A stretch of 34,239 nt of DNA from Alphaproteobacteria bacterium (GTDB lineage: Bacteria; Pseudomonadota; Alphaproteobacteria; Rhizobiales; OSC116), in the NCBI GenBank assembly GCA_002400495.2, contig NVQL02000065.1:1-34239 (forward strand), read 5' to 3'. Each line of letters opens with the position of its first letter. Position 1 is the first letter of the stretch. A program made the position numbers and the translations under genes. This document shows positions 31,668-34,239 of this stretch, in pieces. A model generated the notes under the pieces. That model worked only from the letters and a program-made list of their open reading frames with translations. It made no database searches and had not been told where the DNA came from.

Positions 31668-31844
31668 ATGAAGAAAACTAAACAGCAACCTAAGTTGTGG
31701 GATGTAGAGAATCTTTCGGAGCTTCTACAGTACACCTCAACAGCTAAGCGGAGGCTTCCTCCAAAATTTAACTTATTAGATCGCCTCAAGATTTCTTGGG
31801 GTGTTTTTATTGGAGCTTATGATGCTCTAGAATGGGAAGATTGA
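31668..31844 (+). CDS. Small phage protein (58 residues)
   Basis: The ATG at 31668 (MKKTKQQPKLWDVENL) has GAGG 8 bases upstream; a start further upstream in the same frame overlaps the small membrane peptide and has no such site. The C-terminal LLDRLKISWGVFIGAYDALEWED has a composition seen in small phage proteins (KxxWxVFxGxxDAL). The function is unknown. The next gene begins within or just after its stop. Confidence 0.6.
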   Translation: MKKTKQQPKLWDVENLSELLQYTSTAKRRLPPKFNLLDRLKISWGVFIGAYDALEWED

Positions 31845-31846
31845 AT

Positions 31847-32104
31847 ATGGTTGCTTATGAAATATTGGATATCGAAAAAACGGGGTATTTAGACCACATA
31901 AAAATTACCGTAAAGATCACTCGGTGGCGCTTCTTTTCACGAAAGTTCAAGTCGAAGGAGATTCGGGCGTATGTGGGGTGCAGCTCAGGTTTTGATGACC
32001 TCGCCACGGGAGAGCTCGTATATAGCACTTGGGACAATACGTTAGGTGACCTTTTAGAAACCACAGCAAAGCGTGAAGAGTGGAAACAGCAGGGAATTTT
32101 ATAA
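31847..32104 (+). CDS. Phage protein of unknown function (85 residues)
   Basis: The start is uncertain: ATG at 31847 (MVAYEILDIEKT) or 31832. The protein alternates beta-type segments (HIKITVKITRWRFFSRKFKS, ELVYSTWDNTLGDLLETTAK) and is basic in the middle. No motif is recognised. It ends 1 base before the antirepressor-like gene, in the same operon. Confidence 0.55.
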   Translation: MVAYEILDIEKTGYLDHIKITVKITRWRFFSRKFKSKEIRAYVGCSSGFDDLATGELVYSTWDNTLGDLLETTAKREEWKQQGIL

Positions 32105-32105
32105 G

Positions 32106-33059
32106 ATGAGTGAAACACTAATAGAAAAAGATAATAGCGAAGTCGAGATATTCAGCTTCAAAGACACCCACAGAATACGCACAGTGACAATTGAGGGTGA
32201 GCCTTGGTTTGTTGCTGTGGATGTACTGAGGTGTTTAGATATGCCTTTTGAAAAAGGGACTTACAAATACCTTCAATACCTAGATGAAACTGAACAGGAG
32301 CTTGCAACTCGCAAATCGACCCCCGAAATTTTCGTGGGTGCTTCAGGGGGTGGTGTTGGTACAAAAATAATCTCCGAGAGCGGCCTTTACAAGCTTCTCT
32401 TAAGATCCACCAAACCTGAAGCCAAACCTTTCCAAGATTGGATCACTAAAGAGGTCATCCCGACTATTCGCAAGACAGGTCAATATGATCTGAAGATGGA
32501 CAGCGGGAGAGATACCCTACCAATGCCACAGAACTTTGCAGAGGCTCTTAGAGGTCATGCGGAGGCTCTCATGCGTCAAGCTGAGTTGGAAGAAGAGGTT
32601 CATGCTAAGAAAGCTGCTTTAGCAACTTCTGAGAAAGCTAAAGAAGAGGCGGAGAGCTTACAGCGAAAAGCAGAAGCTGCAAGAGTTGATGCTGAAAATC
32701 AAGCAATGCGCCTTCAGACTTCTTCAGATTGCTTTGAGGCGCTCTTTGTGACGAAGAAGGAGGGCTTGGTAGACATCATTGAGATTGCTCGAAAAATCTC
32801 AGGCATCAATACACACATGCTGAAGAAATCTCTGGCGCAGTTAGGTTTTCTTTACAAACAGGGCGGCGCTTATCGGGTTTATTCCAAATATCGAGAAGTT
32901 CTTTTTGTCGAGAAGTTCGGCACATATATGCTTCAGAATGGTAAAATAATAACCACCAATAAAATTATGGCTACGCGAAAAGGCGCAGAGAAATTAGCAG
33001 CTCTGGGCATATCCGAGAAATTAATCATGAGAAAGGGCATTTCAAATGCTAATCATTAA
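32106..33059 (+). CDS. Bro-N/KilAC antirepressor-like protein
   Basis: 317 residues from the ATG at 32106. Residues 12-127 form a Bro-N domain (EPWFVAVDVLRCLDMP, ISESGLYKLLLRSTKPEAKP and FQDWITKEVIPTIRKTGQYD). A helical linker follows (about 150-205, AKKAALATSEKAKEEAESLQ). The C-terminal KilAC/ANT-like part has VDIIEIARKISGINTHMLKK and LAQLGFLYKQGGAYRVYSKY. This two-domain layout is that of phage antirepressors that inactivate repressors of lysogeny, as P1 Ant does. Its presence points to a temperate or repressor-sensitive life style for this T7-like element. It overlaps the next gene by 14 bases. Confidence 0.88.
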   Translation: MSETLIEKDNSEVEIFSFKDTHRIRTVTIEGEPWFVAVDVLRCLDMPFEKGTYKYLQYLDETEQELATRKSTPEIFVGASGGGVGTKIISESGLYKLLLRSTKPEAKPFQDWITKEVIPTIRKTGQYDLKMDSGRDTLPMPQNFAEALRGHAEALMRQAELEEEVHAKKAALATSEKAKEEAESLQRKAEAARVDAENQAMRLQTSSDCFEALFVTKKEGLVDIIEIARKISGINTHMLKKSLAQLGFLYKQGGAYRVYSKYREVLFVEKFGTYMLQNGKIITTNKIMATRKGAEKLAALGISEKLIMRKGISNANH

Positions 33060-33357
33060 AGCACTCCTAAAAATCCACCAGACCACCCTAGCGTCTCTCA
33101 AGCGCCTCCAAGACTTCTATCACAAGAAAGTTTTGGCCGCTAAAGATCAGCATGAGGCTATTGATGAAGATGCCTTAAATGCTCAAAACACTGCTAGAGA
33201 GGATCGAGAGCGCCTCATCAGAATAGCCAATAATAGCCACTATAATAAAATTGCAAGCATTCATGAAGTAGCTGGCAAAGAGAGAGCTAAAGTTGATCTG
33301 AAGCTCACTGAAAACATCAATGCAATGGGCGCTATAGAAGCAGCTCTAAATCACTAA
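33046..33357 (+). CDS. Coiled-coil phage protein of unknown function (103 residues)
   Basis: ATG at 33046, overlapping the antirepressor-like gene by 14 bases, with AAGGG upstream. Highly charged helices: LASLKRLQDFYHKKVLAAKD, DALNAQNTAREDRERLIRIA and EVAGKERAKVDLKLTENI. No motif of a known family. It is the last gene before a terminator and the RNA polymerase gene. Confidence 0.65.
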   Translation: MLIIKALLKIHQTTLASLKRLQDFYHKKVLAAKDQHEAIDEDALNAQNTAREDRERLIRIANNSHYNKIASIHEVAGKERAKVDLKLTENINAMGAIEAALNH

Positions 33358-33381
33358 ACAGCCCCAACCACAAACCCCAAG

Positions 33382-33414
33382 AAGCCTCTTCAGAACCATC
33401 TGGAGGGGCTTTTT
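33382..33414 (+). terminator. Rho-independent terminator before the phage RNA polymerase gene
   Basis: AAGCCTCTTC (33382-33391) and GGAGGGGCTT (33402-33411) pair with two G-T pairs, a 10-base loop and a T run to 33414. It lies 25 bases after the preceding stop and would end or reduce early transcription before the polymerase gene starts at 33449. Confidence 0.85.
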
Positions 33415-33448
33415 CTGTTTCTACACATAAATCATCCTAAGGCCAGCC

Positions 33449-34239
33449 ATGCAATTATCAGCTCTCAAAGAACCATCAAAAAAACAATTAGCTTATCAAG
33501 ATGCACCTATAGCAGCTCGTCCAGAGAATGACGCACAGAGCCTTCAGGATGCTGAGATGGAACTCAAAGAGCGCATGAAGAATTTACCTGAACCTACACC
33601 TCAAGGTGAGCCTGTAGATGAAGCTATATATTCAGTTCAGTTTGATCTTGAAAATTTCCAAAGTGGCTATGGCTCTCACAGATATTTTAAGAATATCAAT
33701 AAGAATGTTGAAGGTGCATCTGAGGCTAAGACAAGCTACGGCCAGACAATTATTAGAGCAGCTGTGGTGAAAGTTGGGGATGCCATTGAGGAGTTCTGCA
33801 CGGAGAAGACAAGGGTGCGCCCACATGTTTCTAAAGGGGTTCTGAAGAAGTTGGATCCCCATGTGACTGCCTTGATTGCTCTTAGGGCTCTCGTGGATCA
33901 TACCACGGTAACTCAGAAATTCACCAGAGTTTGCATTAATTTAGGAACCAAGATCCAAGATCAGCTCACCTTTTCACAGTTCCAAGAGGCTTCCCCAGAG
34001 CTTTTTAAGATGGCTCTAAAGCATCAGAAAGGCTCTACTTCATATCGCCATCTTAAGAACGCCATGACTTATTGCATGAATAAGAATGAGATAAAAGTAG
34101 AGGATCGTATGACTGAGCCTACGCGCTTCCATGTTGGTAAAAAGCTGATAGAAATTATCATTGAACAGACAGGCTTCTTTCATATTCATAAAGTGAATAC
34201 AGCTAAGAAACGCTTAGTCTATGAAATCTCCCCAACACC
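33449..34239 (+). CDS. T7-like single-subunit DNA-directed RNA polymerase, N-terminal part
   Basis: 263 residues are visible and the frame stays open to the window end. The ATG has AAGG 8 bases upstream. By comparison with T7 RNA polymerase, this is the N-terminal promoter-binding domain. PHVTALIALRALVD matches the AYITIKTTL region, VCINLGTKIQDQLTF matches the SAIGRAIEDEARF region, and HVGKKLIEIIIEQTGFFHIH matches HVGVRCIEMLIESTGMVSLH. Catalytic residues lie beyond the window. In T7-like phages this enzyme transcribes the middle and late genes, so everything before it is early, host-transcribed DNA. Confidence is high from the repeated alignment. Confidence 0.93.
   Translation, partial: MQLSALKEPSKKQLAYQDAPIAARPENDAQSLQDAEMELKERMKNLPEPTPQGEPVDEAIYSVQFDLENFQSGYGSHRYFKNINKNVEGASEAKTSYGQTIIRAAVVKVGDAIEEFCTEKTRVRPHVSKGVLKKLDPHVTALIALRALVDHTTVTQKFTRVCINLGTKIQDQLTFSQFQEASPELFKMALKHQKGSTSYRHLKNAMTYCMNKNEIKVEDRMTEPTRFHVGKKLIEIIIEQTGFFHIHKVNTAKKRLVYEISPT

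Larger units (their letters stand above)
26035..34239 (+). mobile_element. T7-like phage genome, left part (probable prophage)
   Basis: From about 26,340 every gene is on the plus strand, short and tightly packed, most without host counterparts. The segment includes a T7-type RNA polymerase start, a Bro-N/KilAC protein and a phage-style NAMPT. Leucine codon use also changes, from TTG/TTA in the flagellar genes to more CTC and CTT here. No integrase, tRNA or clear attachment site is visible, so the left edge is placed only approximately, after flhB. An assembly join between host and free phage DNA cannot be excluded from the sequence alone. Confidence 0.8.

Noticed and set aside
31855..32118. 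87-residue minus-strand frame in the phage region
   Set aside because: Antisense to a gene in a tightly packed plus-strand operon and without a ribosome binding site.
1..34239. CRISPR array or tRNA/rRNA gene
   Set aside because: No regularly spaced repeat array and no cloverleaf-like or rRNA sequence was found on either strand; the repeats seen are short hairpins or two- to three-copy motifs.

Overview
The window joins two kinds of DNA. Positions 1 to about 26,034 are a chromosomal flagellar gene cluster, and about 26,035-34,239 is the left part of a T7-like phage genome, probably a prophage, that runs off the right edge. The host looks like an alphaproteobacterium. It has FliX divergent from flgI, a cysteine-poor DksA, a MotE-type protein, a DUF6468-type protein after fliM, TTAA-N7-TTAA (CtrA-type) boxes and sigma-54 (GG-N10-GC) elements. 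No rRNA or tRNA is present to place it more finely.

Region by region. 1-161 is the right end of an IS3-family element that cut off a flagellin gene (162-653, which also carries a frameshift). 654-3854 holds two intact flagellin genes on the minus strand, each with a strong terminator and an unusual leader. 3855-6594 (minus) holds an unknown protein, a FlgN-like chaperone, FlgJ (rod-binding domain only) and FlgI. fliX and dksA follow on the plus strand. flgF-flgG-flgA-flgH run on the minus strand (11,550 to 8,155) from a sigma-54 promoter. fliL-fliM-DUF6468-motE and a 1,251-residue repeat protein run on the plus strand (11,833-19,436). A small membrane protein, a VOC-family protein and a DinB-family protein sit next to fliP and fliO on the minus strand. 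flgB-flgC-fliE-fliQ-fliR-flhB (plus, 22,613-26,034) complete the rod and export genes. The parts fit a class II (CtrA-type: fliL operon, flgB operon) and class III (sigma-54: flgI and flgF operons) hierarchy as in Caulobacter.

The phage part is all on the plus strand and reads like a T7-type early region. It starts with a nicotinamide phosphoribosyltransferase homolog, a HAD-like protein and a PRPP-synthetase-like protein, which together suggest NAD+ rebuilding. Many small unknown genes follow, then a Bro-N/KilAC antirepressor-like protein, a terminator, and the N-terminal part of a single-subunit T7-like RNA polymerase.

The two most interesting signals are these. (1) The three flagellin leaders contain ten small hairpins with an almost invariant GAAU-type pentaloop and varying but mostly complementary stems. 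The last hairpin in each leader pairs with the ribosome binding site, which suggests a translational control system. (2) The NAD+ synthesis cassette at the left end of a T7-like element is a candidate counter-defence module against NAD+-depleting immunity.
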